27,694 nucleotides of DNA from Zoogloea sp. (GTDB lineage Bacteria; Pseudomonadota; Gammaproteobacteria; Burkholderiales; Rhodocyclaceae): assembly GCA_016790385.1 (NCBI GenBank), contig JAEUNV010000544.1:1-27694 (forward strand). The letters run 5' to 3'. The position numbers and the translations under genes were made by a program. This document shows positions 19,794 to 27,694 of the stretch, piece after piece. The notes under the pieces were generated by a model that was not told the origin of the DNA, did not search any database, and saw only the letters and a list, made by a program, of their open reading frames with translations. Each line of letters opens with the position of its first letter. Position 1 is the first letter of the stretch.

Positions 19794-20392
19794 AAGAACA
19801 CTCCATACGTACCGAGCAGCGTCACCGTAACGATAACAATCCAGTCCCACCATCCGATGGTCGCCCGCGGCAAAGCCAGGACTTCATCGTCCCGGTCCGT
19901 CCCCGCGACCAACAACGCCCTCCACCCCCCAGGTGGCGGCTCTTGCGCGTATCTAAGCACCAGCATGAGACGAACGGCGAGGCGCTCTGAGGAAAGCCCC
20001 AACAATGCGAGCGGTCTCGCCACTGCAATCAGGCCCGCAATCAACAAGGGCCCATCCAGGTATTCGAGAAGGATGGCGACCAGCATCACCGTCACCAGCA
20101 AGCGCATCGAATGCGTAAGCGCAAGAGACAAACCTTCGATACTTGGACTTGCCTGGCCAAGCAACGGCAGGGCAACTTCACCTGGAGTGGAAAATCCGAA
20201 TAGCACAATTACTGCAAGGAGAAGGTAGCGAACTCGCCGAACAAGCATCCACGCACGACGGGACGAAGTAACGAGCGCAAGCGCGCCAATGAAAAACCCG
20301 AAACCCCACAACAGGGGGCCTCGGGCCAACTGTGTCGCCACAACAAGCCAACCCCAGAGGATAAGTCGGGAGGCCGGATGGAAATCACGCAT
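19790..20392 (-). CDS. Conserved small membrane protein, possibly ECF-transporter T-component (CbiQ/EcfT)-like
   Basis: 200-residue hydrophobic protein with about five to six membrane segments (roughly 10-42 as two helices, 54-69, 96-112, 114-134, 182-200) and a basic loop with RRVRYLL. I do not firmly recognise it. The size, the helix pattern and an Arg-containing cytoplasmic coupling-like helix (SSERLAVRLMLVLRYAQ) resemble the T subunits of energy-coupling-factor vitamin transporters, but no A or S component lies nearby, so this is a weak guess. It starts 29 bases after fimV and overlaps truA by 4 bases, so it belongs to the operon. Confidence 0.72.
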   Translation of the reverse strand: MRDFHPASRLILWGWLVVATQLARGPLLWGFGFFIGALALVTSSRRAWMLVRRVRYLLLAVIVLFGFSTPGEVALPLLGQASPSIEGLSLALTHSMRLLVTVMLVAILLEYLDGPLLIAGLIAVARPLALLGLSSERLAVRLMLVLRYAQEPPPGGWRALLVAGTDRDDEVLALPRATIGWWDWIVIVTVTLLGTYGVFL

Positions 20393-20421
20393 CCAAGCTG
20401 AACTTGGAGCCCTCTTGCAGA

Positions 20422-23370
20422 TCAGGACAGTCGGGCCAGGATCGTCTGGGCTTCTTCCTTTTGGCGTCCGGTACCGTCTCGCAGAACTTCTTCGACCAAC
20501 TCCTTGGCCCCATCCTTGTCACCCATTTCTTCATAGGCGCGCGCAAGCTCAAGTTTGGTGGCCACCTCCTGTTGCAGATCGAGATCGAGGGGAGGCTCTG
20601 TAGGAGGCCCCGCATCCGGCAATTCAAGAGGCGCCGAAGCGGCACCCTTGAGATCAAGATCGATAGATCCAAGGTCCGCCACTTGCGTAGAGCCATTGGA
20701 CGATGCAAGGCCAGCACCGGAGTTTTCGTCCAGCTCGAAATCAAAATCCAGCAGACTACTGTCAAAACTGGTCTTCTCGAGATCGACCGTTGCCGTATCA
20801 ACGGGCAATCGCAACGCGTCATCGGCAAGCGTTGCCGTGAGGTCAACGTCCACCGTGGCATCGGATCCAGGAGAAGCGTGCCTTTCACCAAACTCTGAAC
20901 TGATCTCAAAATCCAGATCACTCGGATCGGGTAGGCTGAAATTCTCTGAAACCCGCTGCGGGCGCGTGGACGTCTCTTCAAAGCTACGCGCCAGGGCATC
21001 CCCCGCTACCAGCGTCGCTCCGGCACCCGGCGTCACCGCCGAGGTGGTGTCAAGATCAAGTCCGAGATCGAAGTCAAGTCCGCCACTCAAGGTGCCATTC
21101 GACGACGGGGCGGAAACGGTGGATGCAGGCGTACCTGCATCGGAATTCAGATCCAGATCAAAGTCGAGAACCGAGGTGTCGGGAATGCCGGTGGACAGCC
21201 CCTGCGCAGGAGTAGGAGCCACTGCCCGCTCGATGTCCTCAAGACTGGCATACTGATTAAGTTCGCCGGGCAGCGCCCAGGTGTCCTTCAGCTGCGAAGG
21301 AGACTCCAGCGGATCATCTGATACCGCAACCGTTGCCATAAAATCGGCAGGAGCGGGAGCGGGCTCTCTTACCGCAGGACGGGCCTGCCCTGCTTGAACA
21401 AAACCTGTTTCTCCAACAGCAACGGCCGCCGCCGCTCCTACGGCAACTGCAGATTTGGTGGCCGGAGCGGACTGCGTGCTACCGGGCGCAGGAATACGGT
21501 AGAGCGGACTGTCGGGATCGAACTTCCTGCCCATGGAAGCGGCTTTCTCCCAATCAGGGCCGTTGCCGCCAGTCAACGAATACAACTCGGTAGCTGTCGT
21601 TTCGAACTGCTTGAGATTCTTTCGCTGCGCGTAGATTTCCAGGAGCTTGAGGTGCACTCCAGTGCGACCGGGGTCAGTCTTCAAAGCGTCAAGCAGAATC
21701 TCCTCGGCTTGGGCATCGCGCCCATAAGCCATGTATACATCAGCCTCAGCCACTGGATCGACGCCTTCGTCCGTATCGATGGATGAAAGACCCGACTGGC
21801 TGAAATCGGTCTGAATCTGACTGCTACTCCCAGTATCGACACTTTGGCCGCCAGCACTGCCAAACACAGAATTGGAACCCTCACCAAACTCGGAGAGTGC
21901 TGGCGTTGTGGTCGGAGCGCCACCCGCGGTGCGGCGCTGGTATATCTTATACCCCCCCCAGCCCAGCAGCAGGGCGAGGATCCCTCCCCCGCCCAGTAGC
22001 AAAGACATATCCTCAGGTGCAGTTGCCTGCACCGGGGTTGCCTTGGGAGGCTCCACCACAGCAGGCTGAGGAGGAGTGGGCTGCGGTGCGGGCTTGACTT
22101 CAGGGGGAGGAGGCTCCTGCGGTTTTTGCGGCTCAGGAGGCACTGCTGGCGCTGGCGCCTGCGCTTGCGGGGCCGGCTCCGCGACAGGGGCGGTGGTCGG
22201 CGTCTCCGTGCGAGCTGGCTCAGGCTGCACCTGGGCCATGCCCTGGCTCTTGAGTTCCACCAAGCGCTGAAGCTCCTTGATGCTTTTCTCAAGCTCGGCC
22301 AAACGGGTATTAGCTTCTCGCAGCGCCTTGTCCCGGGACACCAAGTCCTCTTCCAAGGCCTGGAGGCGGGCAACAGACTTCTCACCTCCTGTCGCCGCGC
22401 CAGACTTCAACCCCTCTTCGCTCTTGGAGACCTTGAGCTGGTCCGTGGCGCCAGCGGAAGCGGGCGCCCTGTCTTCCACTTTCGCCCCGATTCGGCCACT
22501 GCTGCCCTGCTGAGCAGGCGCATCCTTTGCAGGAGCGGCCGCAGCCTGCTCCGCGAGCTTCCGCCGATAGCGGCCAAAATCGGAAGAGTGGGCGACAACC
22601 TGCTGTCTCGACGCATCTCCAATCAGCTGGCGGGCACTTTCTGCATCCGGTATCCGGAGAATCTTGCCGGCCTGGAGACGATTCATGTTGTCTGCATCGA
22701 ACGCCGAACGATTGCCTTGGAACAGGGCAAGCAGCATCTGCTCCATCGAAACACCTTCAGGCCGGTTCTCTGCAGCAATGCGATTCAAGGTATCGCCTGG
22801 CTGAACCATGTAAGTACGTCCGGCTCCGGCCACTGCCCCCCCTGTCGTTGCCGATCGTGGGGCACGGGGTACAGGCGGACGCTTGACAGCCGTGACTGCA
22901 CTCGCCGAAGCTCCAGGACGCAACTCGGGCGAAGCGACCGGCGCGGCGGCACGGCTTGAACCGAGGTCTGGCGGATCCAGCAAAAACGTGTATTCGCGGA
23001 TAAGCCGACCAGCCGACCAGTTGAGCTCTATCAACATGTCGACAAATGGCTCATTGATCGGGCGATCACTGGTCACCCTCACGACAGCGCCACCAGCGCG
23101 CCGCTCGATGGCCATACGCAGCCCGCTCACAGTAGGAGCAAAGTCGATACCGGCCTGCCTGAAAGCTTCGGCAGTTGCCAGACGGGCGGTCATGTTCTGG
23201 AGCTCTTCCGGCGTGGCAGCGATATCCACCTCGGCACGAAGGGGCTGTCCAAGGCCACTGAGAACGGTGATTCGTCCAAGGCCAGCGGCATTGGCGCCGA
23301 GAGACAGGGCGCTGATGGATGCCGCAATCAGGGTGCGTTTGAGCCGGCTTTTCACGAGGTTCTTGGGCAC
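20422..23370 (-). CDS. fimV: FimV-family polar hub / peptidoglycan-binding protein
   Basis: Large envelope protein; in Pseudomonas FimV is needed for type IV pilus function, polar localisation and cAMP signalling. From the GTG at 23370 it is 982 residues. Order: signal peptide ~1-28; conserved FimV N-terminal domain (~30-135; GLGRITVLSGLGQPLRAEVD); LysM domain (~185-241; TYMVQPGDTLNRIAA); coiled coil (~335-377); Pro-rich stretch; one transmembrane helix (~457-476); TPR-like cytoplasmic part (DVYMAYGRDAQAEEILLDAL); long acidic DFDL/DLDL region; C-terminal FimV TPR domain (~930-982). The start is uncertain: the frame runs to ATGs at 23415 and 23412, but these lie in a palindrome and upstream of the best promoter candidate. 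GTG at 23355 is also possible. No start has a good Shine-Dalgarno. Confidence 0.92.
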   Translation of the reverse strand: MPKNLVKSRLKRTLIAASISALSLGANAAGLGRITVLSGLGQPLRAEVDIAATPEELQNMTARLATAEAFRQAGIDFAPTVSGLRMAIERRAGGAVVRVTSDRPINEPFVDMLIELNWSAGRLIREYTFLLDPPDLGSSRAAAPVASPELRPGASASAVTAVKRPPVPRAPRSATTGGAVAGAGRTYMVQPGDTLNRIAAENRPEGVSMEQMLLALFQGNRSAFDADNMNRLQAGKILRIPDAESARQLIGDASRQQVVAHSSDFGRYRRKLAEQAAAAPAKDAPAQQGSSGRIGAKVEDRAPASAGATDQLKVSKSEEGLKSGAATGGEKSVARLQALEEDLVSRDKALREANTRLAELEKSIKELQRLVELKSQGMAQVQPEPARTETPTTAPVAEPAPQAQAPAPAVPPEPQKPQEPPPPEVKPAPQPTPPQPAVVEPPKATPVQATAPEDMSLLLGGGGILALLLGWGGYKIYQRRTAGGAPTTTPALSEFGEGSNSVFGSAGGQSVDTGSSSQIQTDFSQSGLSSIDTDEGVDPVAEADVYMAYGRDAQAEEILLDALKTDPGRTGVHLKLLEIYAQRKNLKQFETTATELYSLTGGNGPDWEKAASMGRKFDPDSPLYRIPAPGSTQSAPATKSAVAVGAAAAVAVGETGFVQAGQARPAVREPAPAPADFMATVAVSDDPLESPSQLKDTWALPGELNQYASLEDIERAVAPTPAQGLSTGIPDTSVLDFDLDLNSDAGTPASTVSAPSSNGTLSGGLDFDLGLDLDTTSAVTPGAGATLVAGDALARSFEETSTRPQRVSENFSLPDPSDLDFEISSEFGERHASPGSDATVDVDLTATLADDALRLPVDTATVDLEKTSFDSSLLDFDFELDENSGAGLASSNGSTQVADLGSIDLDLKGAASAPLELPDAGPPTEPPLDLDLQQEVATKLELARAYEEMGDKDGAKELVEEVLRDGTGRQKEEAQTILARLS

Positions 23371-23402
23371 GAAGGCTTGTCGTCGAAATCGAGTTGCTGA
23401 TG

Positions 23403-23431
23403 AACATAACATCATGGGTTTGGTCAGGCAA
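23403..23431 (-). promoter_or_regulatory. Candidate sigma70 promoter for fimV
   Basis: On the minus strand TTGCCT (23431-23426; 4 of 6 matches) is followed after exactly 17 bases by TATGTT (23408-23403; 4 of 6). Transcription would begin near 23396, leaving about 25 bases before the GTG at 23370. The -35 box lies inside the inner arm of the palindrome at 23412-23474. Moderate consensus only. Confidence 0.35.
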
Positions 23432-23474
23432 GTTCAAGCCATGTTTGAACTTGCCTGACACCTGTAACCCATGA
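23412..23474. repeat. 63-base imperfect palindrome between asd and fimV
   Basis: Two nested perfect inverted repeats share one centre: outer arms TCATGGGTT (23412-23420) and AACCCATGA (23466-23474), and inner arms of 15 bp, GTCAGGCAAGTTCAA (23423-23437) and TTGAACTTGCCTGAC (23445-23459), around a 7-base loop. The interior loop is 2 bases on one side and 6 on the other. No T tract follows on the minus strand, so it is not a standard terminator. It could be an operator overlapping the fimV promoter, a 5' leader stem, or a member of a dispersed repeat family. Confidence 0.85.
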
Positions 23475-23498
23475 AAAAAAGGCGGCCAAGGCCGCCTT
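23474..23498 (-). terminator. Intrinsic terminator after asd
   Basis: AAGGCGGCC (23479-23487) and GGCCGCCTT (23490-23498) form a GC-rich stem which, read on the minus strand, is followed by seven T residues (23480-23474). It lies 8 bases after the asd stop codon and separates the leu-asd unit from fimV. Confidence 0.9.
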
Positions 23499-23505
23499 AT
23501 CCGAC

Positions 23506-24630
23506 TCAGTCCTCCAGGAGGACGCACAACATACGGCGCAAAGGCTCCGCGGCGCCCCACAGGAGTTGGTCACCAACGGTGAAGGCGGAAAGGTATTCTC
23601 CGCCCATCGCCAATTTGCGCAGGCGGCCGACGGGGACCGTAAGGGTACCGGTGACAGCGGTTGGAGTCAGCTCTCGCATGGTGACATCGCGCTGATTGGG
23701 TACGACCTTGACCCAGTCGTTGGCGGTGGCAAGCATGCCTTCAATCTCATCGATCGGGATGTCCTTGCGCAGCTTGATGGTCAAAGCCTGGCTGTGGCAG
23801 CGCATGGCACCGATACGGACACACAAACCGTCGATGGGTACTGCCGGCGAACCGAAGCCCTCTCCCCGGCCGAGAATCTTGTTGGTTTCGACGCCGCCCT
23901 TCCATTCTTCCTTCGACTGGCCGTTGCCCAGATCCTTGTCAATCCAGGGGATGAGGGAACCCGCCAGCGGAACACCAAAATTAGAAGCAGGGAACGCTTC
24001 ATCGCGCATGGTGCCGGCCACTTCACGGTCGATGTCAAGAATCGCGGAAGCGGGATCGTCCAGCAGTTCCTTGACCGAACGGTTGAGTTCGCCCATCTGG
24101 GACAGCAGCTCGCGCATGTTCTGAGCACCCGCACCAGAGGCAGCCTGATAGGTCATGGAGGTTGCCCATTCGACCAGATCGCGCTGGAACAGGCCACCGA
24201 GCGCCATCAGCATCAGGGATACGGTGCAATTGCCGCCAATCCAGTCGCGGCCGCCTTTGGCCAGGGAATCCTTGATGACATTGAGGTTAACCGGATCAAG
24301 GATGATCACGGCCTTCGGGTCCATCCGCAGGGCGGACGCGGCGTCGATCCAGTGGCCATTCCAACCGGAGGCACGCAGCTTGGGGTACACCTCGTTGGTG
24401 TAATCGCCGCCCTGGCAGGTGATGACGATATCCATCGACTTGAGCTCATCGATGTCCTTCGCATCCTTCAGTGCAGGGGCTTCCTTCCCGAAGTTGGGCG
24501 CGTTGCCCCCTGGATTGGAGGTAGTGAAGAACACCGGTTCGATCAGTGCAAAGTCGTTTTCTTCACGCATGCGCTGCATCAGCACGGAGCCAACCATGCC
24601 ACGCCAGCCTACCAAACCTACTCTTTTCAT
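23506..24630 (-). CDS. asd: Aspartate-semialdehyde dehydrogenase
   Basis: NADPH-dependent reduction of aspartyl phosphate, the branch point to lysine/diaminopimelate, threonine and methionine. 374 residues of the proteobacterial (E. coli-like) type. NADP-binding GWRGMVGS lies at 8-15; the active-site Cys135 is in [15 protein letters not shown], at the same number as in E. coli; [13 protein letters not shown] supplies further conserved residues. It lies 40 bases after leuB and is closed by a terminator, so it is probably the last gene of the leu transcript. The leuB-asd-fimV order is typical of pseudomonads and betaproteobacteria. Confidence 0.98.
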   Translation of the reverse strand: MKRVGLVGWRGMVGSVLMQRMREENDFALIEPVFFTTSNPGGNAPNFGKEAPALKDAKDIDELKSMDIVITCQGGDYTNEVYPKLRASGWNGHWIDAASALRMDPKAVIILDPVNLNVIKDSLAKGGRDWIGGNCTVSLMLMALGGLFQRDLVEWATSMTYQAASGAGAQNMRELLSQMGELNRSVKELLDDPASAILDIDREVAGTMRDEAFPASNFGVPLAGSLIPWIDKDLGNGQSKEEWKGGVETNKILGRGEGFGSPAVPIDGLCVRIGAMRCHSQALTIKLRKDIPIDEIEGMLATANDWVKVVPNQRDVTMRELTPTAVTGTLTVPVGRLRKLAMGGEYLSAFTVGDQLLWGAAEPLRRMLCVLLED

Positions 24631-24670
24631 TTTGATCCCCGATCAGACTTGATATGTTTTTCTTGATTGC

Positions 24671-25732
24671 TTATAGCGCTGCGATGACCGCGTCGCCCAT
24701 TTCCCTGGTGCCGACACGACGAGTGCCAGCTTCGTAGATGTCTCCGGTACGGTAGCCTGCCGCCAGCACTGCCTTGACGGCGTTCTCGATTCTCGCCGCA
24801 GGAGCCTCGAGATTGAAGGTATAGCGCAGCATCATCGCCGCCGAAAGGATGGTGGCAAGCGGATTGGCCAGGCCTTTACCGGCAATGTCGGGGGCGGAGC
24901 CATGGCTGGGCTCGTAAAGACCTTTGTTGTTGGCATCAAGGGATGCGGACGGCAGCATGCCGATGGAGCCGGTGAGCATGGACGCTTCGTCGGACAGGAT
25001 GTCACCGAACATGTTGCCGGTGACCATCACGTCAAACTGCTTGGGTGCCCGCACCAGCTGCATGGCGGCGTTATCCACCAGCATATGGGACAGTTCCACA
25101 TCCGGATAGTCGGCCGACAGCTCAATCATCACGTCACGCCACAGCTGGGTACATTCGAGAACATTCATCTTGTCCACCGAACACAGCCTCTTGCCACGCT
25201 TGCGAGCTGCCTCGAAGGCGACCCTGCCGATACGACGGATCTCGGATTCCGAGTAAACCATGGTGTTGAAACCGACGCGCTCGCCCCCTTCTTCGCGAAT
25301 ACCGCGGGGTTGCCCAAAATAGATGTCGCCGGTCAGTTCGCGGACGATGAGGATGTCCAGACCTGCCACAACCTCCGGCTTGAGGGTGGAGGCGTTGGCC
25401 AGCTCCGGGTAGAGGATGGCCGGGCGCAGGTTGGCAAAAAGGTTCAGCTCCTTGCGGATGGCCAGCAGGCCGCGCTCGGGGCGTTGCTCACGGGGCAGAT
25501 TGTCCCACTGGGGGCCACCAACGGCGCCAAGCAGAATTGCATCTGCTGCCTTGGCAAGCTTGCTCGTGGCCTCCGGGTAGGGGGTACCCGTGGCATCCAC
25601 GGCACAGCCGCCGATCAGGGCGGTCTCAGCAACAAAGTTGAAACCGTCGCCGCGCAGGGCCTCAAGCACACGCAGGGCCTGCTCCATGATTTCGGGGCCA
25701 ATGCCGTCTCCCGGCAGAACACAGATCTTCAT
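24671..25732 (-). CDS. leuB: 3-isopropylmalate dehydrogenase
   Basis: NAD-dependent oxidative decarboxylase of the leucine pathway. 353 residues. [10 protein letters not shown] near the N-terminus, the substrate-arginine region ([14 protein letters not shown]), [14 protein letters not shown], and the metal-binding [20 protein letters not shown] block are all present. The 51-base gap from leuD contains a small GC hairpin near 25760-25777 without a T tract. The ATG at 25732 is preceded by a weak AGAAAGA. Cytoplasmic homodimer in the family. Confidence 0.98.
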   Translation of the reverse strand: MKICVLPGDGIGPEIMEQALRVLEALRGDGFNFVAETALIGGCAVDATGTPYPEATSKLAKAADAILLGAVGGPQWDNLPREQRPERGLLAIRKELNLFANLRPAILYPELANASTLKPEVVAGLDILIVRELTGDIYFGQPRGIREEGGERVGFNTMVYSESEIRRIGRVAFEAARKRGKRLCSVDKMNVLECTQLWRDVMIELSADYPDVELSHMLVDNAAMQLVRAPKQFDVMVTGNMFGDILSDEASMLTGSIGMLPSASLDANNKGLYEPSHGSAPDIAGKGLANPLATILSAAMMLRYTFNLEAPAARIENAVKAVLAAGYRTGDIYEAGTRRVGTREMGDAVIAAL

Positions 25733-25783
25733 TATGTCTTTCTGTTTTGGTTGGATGGCGCCGGCCCTCGGACCGGCAGGCTA

Positions 25784-26422
25784 TCAGGCAAACAGCCAGG
25801 GCTGTTCAATCCGGCGACGAGCCTCGAACTCCCGGATCTTGTCGGCGTGCCGCAGGGTCAGACCGATATCGTCCCAGCCATTGAGCAGGCACTCGCGGCG
25901 GAAGGGATCCACCGCAAAGGGGATCACTTTGCCATCGGGGCGGGTGATGGTCTGATTCTCCAGATCAACGTTCAGACGATATCCGCTCGTACCAAGGCAC
26001 TGGCCAAACAAAGCATCGACCTCGGCTGCATCGAGTTTGATCGGGAGCAGACCGTTCTTGAAGCAGTTGTTGAAGAAGATATCAGCAAAGCTCGGCCCAA
26101 TGATTACCCGAAAACCGAAGTCCTCAAGCGCCCACGGCGCGTGCTCGCGGGAGCTGCCGCAGCCGAAGTTATCGCGCGTCAGGAGAATCTGGGCGCCCTG
26201 ATAGCGCGCCTGATTGAGCACGAAATCAGGGTTTCGGGGGCGGCCGGAATTGTCCTGACCCGGCTGTCCGACATCGAGATAACGCCACTCATCGAAAAGA
26301 TTGGGACCGAAGCCACTGCGCTTGATCGACTTGAGGAACTGCTTGGGGATGATCGCATCGGTATCGACGTTGACGCGATCCATCGGCGCAACGAGACCAT
26401 CGAGCTTACGGAACGGATTCAT
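25784..26422 (-). CDS. leuD: 3-isopropylmalate dehydratase small subunit
   Basis: Swivelling small subunit which with LeuC isomerises 2- to 3-isopropylmalate. 212 residues, standard length. Landmarks are the [14 protein letters not shown] segment, the substrate-recognition loop [19 protein letters not shown] and the following [24 protein letters not shown]. Its ATG directly follows the stop codon of the small lipoprotein gene with no spacer, so its ribosome-binding site (GAAG) lies inside that gene and translation is likely coupled. Confidence 0.98.
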   Translation of the reverse strand: MNPFRKLDGLVAPMDRVNVDTDAIIPKQFLKSIKRSGFGPNLFDEWRYLDVGQPGQDNSGRPRNPDFVLNQARYQGAQILLTRDNFGCGSSREHAPWALEDFGFRVIIGPSFADIFFNNCFKNGLLPIKLDAAEVDALFGQCLGTSGYRLNVDLENQTITRPDGKVIPFAVDPFRRECLLNGWDDIGLTLRHADKIREFEARRRIEQPWLFA

Positions 26423-26548
26423 TTACTTCGCTGCCTTCTGGATGGCTTCGCCACCCTTTTCAATGTCCTTACCCAGGCCCTGCACGGTGTTGCACCCCGT
26501 CAGAGCCAGCAATGCAAATACGCTGGCGATCGCCGCCCATTTACTCAT
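26423..26548 (-). CDS. Entericidin A/B-type small lipoprotein
   Basis: A 41-residue gene that is easily missed. The ATG at 26548 is preceded by AGAGGT at 6-base spacing. The protein has a short signal sequence with lipobox L16-T17-G18-C19, then Asn20 (not Asp at +2, so outer-membrane sorting is expected), followed by the entericidin pattern NTVQGLGKDIEKGGEAIQKA and a lysine end. In E. coli, entericidins A and B are described as an antidote/bacteriolytic lipoprotein pair; only one copy is here. It lies 11 bases after leuC and touches leuD. Similar lipoproteins between leuC and leuD occur in other betaproteobacteria to my recollection. Confidence 0.88.
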   Translation of the reverse strand: MSKWAAIASVFALLALTGCNTVQGLGKDIEKGGEAIQKAAK

Positions 26549-26559
26549 AGGGATACCTC

Positions 26560-27693
26560 TCACGCTAGCTCGCGCACATCTGCAAACCGGCCGGCGATTG
26601 CCGCTGCGGCAGCCATCGCCGGACTGACGAGGTGCGTCCGCCCGCCCGCGCCTTGACGCCCTTCGAAATTGCGATTCGAAGTGGACGCGCAGCGCTCACC
26701 CGGCTCAAGCCGATCGGCATTCATGGCCAGACACATGGAGCATCCCGGCTCACGCCACTCAAAACCCGCAGCGATGAAGATCTTGTCGAGCCCCTCCGCC
26801 TCCGCTTGGCGCTTGACCAGACCGGAGCCCGGCACCACCAGCACCAGCTTGACGTTGTCGGCTTTGTGACGTCCTCGAGCAACAAAGGCTGCAGCGCGTA
26901 GATCCTCAATGCGCGAGTTGGTGCAGGAGCCGATGAAAACCTTATCGATGGAGATGGCATTGATCGGTGTACGCGGAGTGAGGCCCATGTACTGAAGGGC
27001 GCGCTCCAGGCCTTCACGTTTCACAGGATCCTTCTCAAGAGCCGGGTCCGGCACGCACGCATCGATGGCGGCCACCATCTCGGGCGAAGTTCCCCAGGTA
27101 ACCTGCGGCTTGATCGCAGTGGCGTCCAGATCGACCACCGCGTCGAAGACTGCCCCTTCATCAGAATGCAGGGTGCGCCAGTAGGCAACCGCCTGGTCCC
27201 ACTGGTCGCCCCGGGGTGAATAGGGCCGATTCTTGAGGTAAGCCACGGTCTGATCGTCTACAGCCACAAGGCCGGCGCGGGCGCCCGCCTCAATGGCCAT
27301 ATTGCAGATCGTCATGCGCCCTTCCATGGAAAGGCCGCGAATCGCGCTGCCACCAAATTCGATTGCGTAACCCGTACCACCCGCGGTACCGATACGGCCA
27401 ATGATGGCCAGAACCACGTCCTTGGCGGTCACGCCCGTGCCCAACTGACCTTCCACGCGGACAAGCATGGTCTTTGACTTCTTCTGGAGCAGACACTGGG
27501 TGGCCAGCACATGCTCAACTTCGGAAGTGCCGATGCCATGGGCCAGGCACGCAAAAGCGCCATGGGTGGAGGTATGAGAATCACCGCAAACCACAGTCAT
27601 GCCCGGAAGCGTGGCACCGTTTTCCGGCCCGATGACGTGCACGATGCCCTGCCGCGCATCCTTGAACGGGAAATAGGCCAGAGCGCCGACTTC
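26560..27693 (-). CDS. leuC: 3-isopropylmalate dehydratase large subunit (5' partial)
   Basis: Iron-sulfur aconitase-family subunit of the leucine pathway. 377 residues are present; the frame is open to the window edge (first visible residues [12 protein letters not shown]), and about 90-100 N-terminal residues lie outside. Seen: [41 protein letters not shown] and the 4Fe-4S ligands in [13 protein letters not shown] and GCSMCLAMN. The GTG-proximal methionine-like position at 27642 is internal. Any leader or attenuator controlling the operon would be beyond the right edge. Confidence 0.98.
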   Translation of the reverse strand, partial: EVGALAYFPFKDARQGIVHVIGPENGATLPGMTVVCGDSHTSTHGAFACLAHGIGTSEVEHVLATQCLLQKKSKTMLVRVEGQLGTGVTAKDVVLAIIGRIGTAGGTGYAIEFGGSAIRGLSMEGRMTICNMAIEAGARAGLVAVDDQTVAYLKNRPYSPRGDQWDQAVAYWRTLHSDEGAVFDAVVDLDATAIKPQVTWGTSPEMVAAIDACVPDPALEKDPVKREGLERALQYMGLTPRTPINAISIDKVFIGSCTNSRIEDLRAAAFVARGRHKADNVKLVLVVPGSGLVKRQAEAEGLDKIFIAAGFEWREPGCSMCLAMNADRLEPGERCASTSNRNFEGRQGAGGRTHLVSPAMAAAAAIAGRFADVRELA

Positions 27694-27694
27694 A

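Noticed and set aside
19014..20228. A 404-codon plus-strand open frame opposite truA and the membrane-protein gene
   Set aside because: Fully antisense to conserved coding sequence, with His/Arg/Thr-rich low-complexity translation and no recognisable domain.
20560..21200. Possible direct-repeat array (CRISPR-like) suggested by repeated AG/TC-rich DNA
   Set aside because: The repeats are irregular, in frame and encode Asp-Leu motifs of FimV; there are no uniform spacers.
23566..24666. A 366-codon plus-strand open frame opposite asd
   Set aside because: Shadow of asd, whose catalytic and cofactor motifs are intact on the other strand.
24902..26656. A 584-codon open frame on the plus strand opposite leuB, the lipoprotein gene and leuD
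   Set aside because: It lies antisense to three firmly identified genes, resembles no family, and long antisense frames are expected in high-GC DNA with strong third-position bias.
1..27694. tRNA, rRNA, insertion sequence, prophage, toxin-antitoxin or defence genes
   Set aside because: No candidate seen by eye; coding density is high, with conserved housekeeping genes throughout.

Overview
The window is a dense block of housekeeping genes from a Gram-negative proteobacterium, most likely a betaproteobacterium and plausibly from the Rhodocyclales (Azoarcus/Thauera-like). That assignment rests on the gene order leuC-leuD-leuB-asd-fimV-truA-trpF-trpB-trpA-accD-folC-SPOR-cvpA-purF-metZ, the high G+C content, and an L,D-transpeptidase with a C-terminal NTF2-like domain. 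No database search was possible, so the genus is inference. I see no rRNA, tRNA, CRISPR array, insertion sequence, prophage or integration site. The longest gene-free stretch is about 224 bases.

Layout. (1) Bases 1-2979, plus strand: dnaK (5' end cut off by the window) and dnaJ, with a hairpin between them and a strong terminator after dnaJ. (2) 3120-4274, plus strand: an orphan periplasmic substrate-binding protein of the branched-chain amino acid type, ending at a bidirectional terminator shared with cysS. (3) cysS on the minus strand (4359-5741), diverging from a plus-strand envelope operon: TPR/NTF2-like protein, L,D-transpeptidase with NTF2-like domain, periplasmic cyclophilin, cytoplasmic cyclophilin, lpxH (5966-10144). 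(4) 10151-23370, minus strand: a run of twelve tightly packed genes transcribed fimV - small membrane protein - truA - trpF - trpB - trpA - accD - folC - SPOR/DedD-like - cvpA - purF - metZ, with many 4-nt stop/start overlaps and several TTG or GTG starts. It meets lpxH tail to tail with only 6 bases between stop codons. (5) 23506-27694, minus strand: leuC (5' end outside the window) - a 41-residue entericidin-type lipoprotein - leuD - leuB - asd, closed by a terminator.

Functionally the minus-strand block joins leucine, aspartate-family, tryptophan, fatty acid, folate, purine and methionine synthesis with tRNA pseudouridylation and polar or cell-envelope proteins (FimV, SPOR, CvpA). The plus-strand block combines chaperones with envelope remodelling (peptidoglycan transpeptidase, lipid A LpxH, proline isomerases).

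Three points stand out. Two adjacent envelope proteins share both a TPR-like N-terminus and an NTF2-like C-terminus but differ in the middle, where one carries a YkuD catalytic domain and the other a Pro/Ala linker. A 63-base imperfect palindrome sits between asd and fimV and overlaps the best fimV promoter candidate. An unannotated-size lipoprotein gene is wedged between leuC and leuD with zero spacing. Most of the window is conserved, ordinary chromosome; I found no convincing wholly new multi-gene system.
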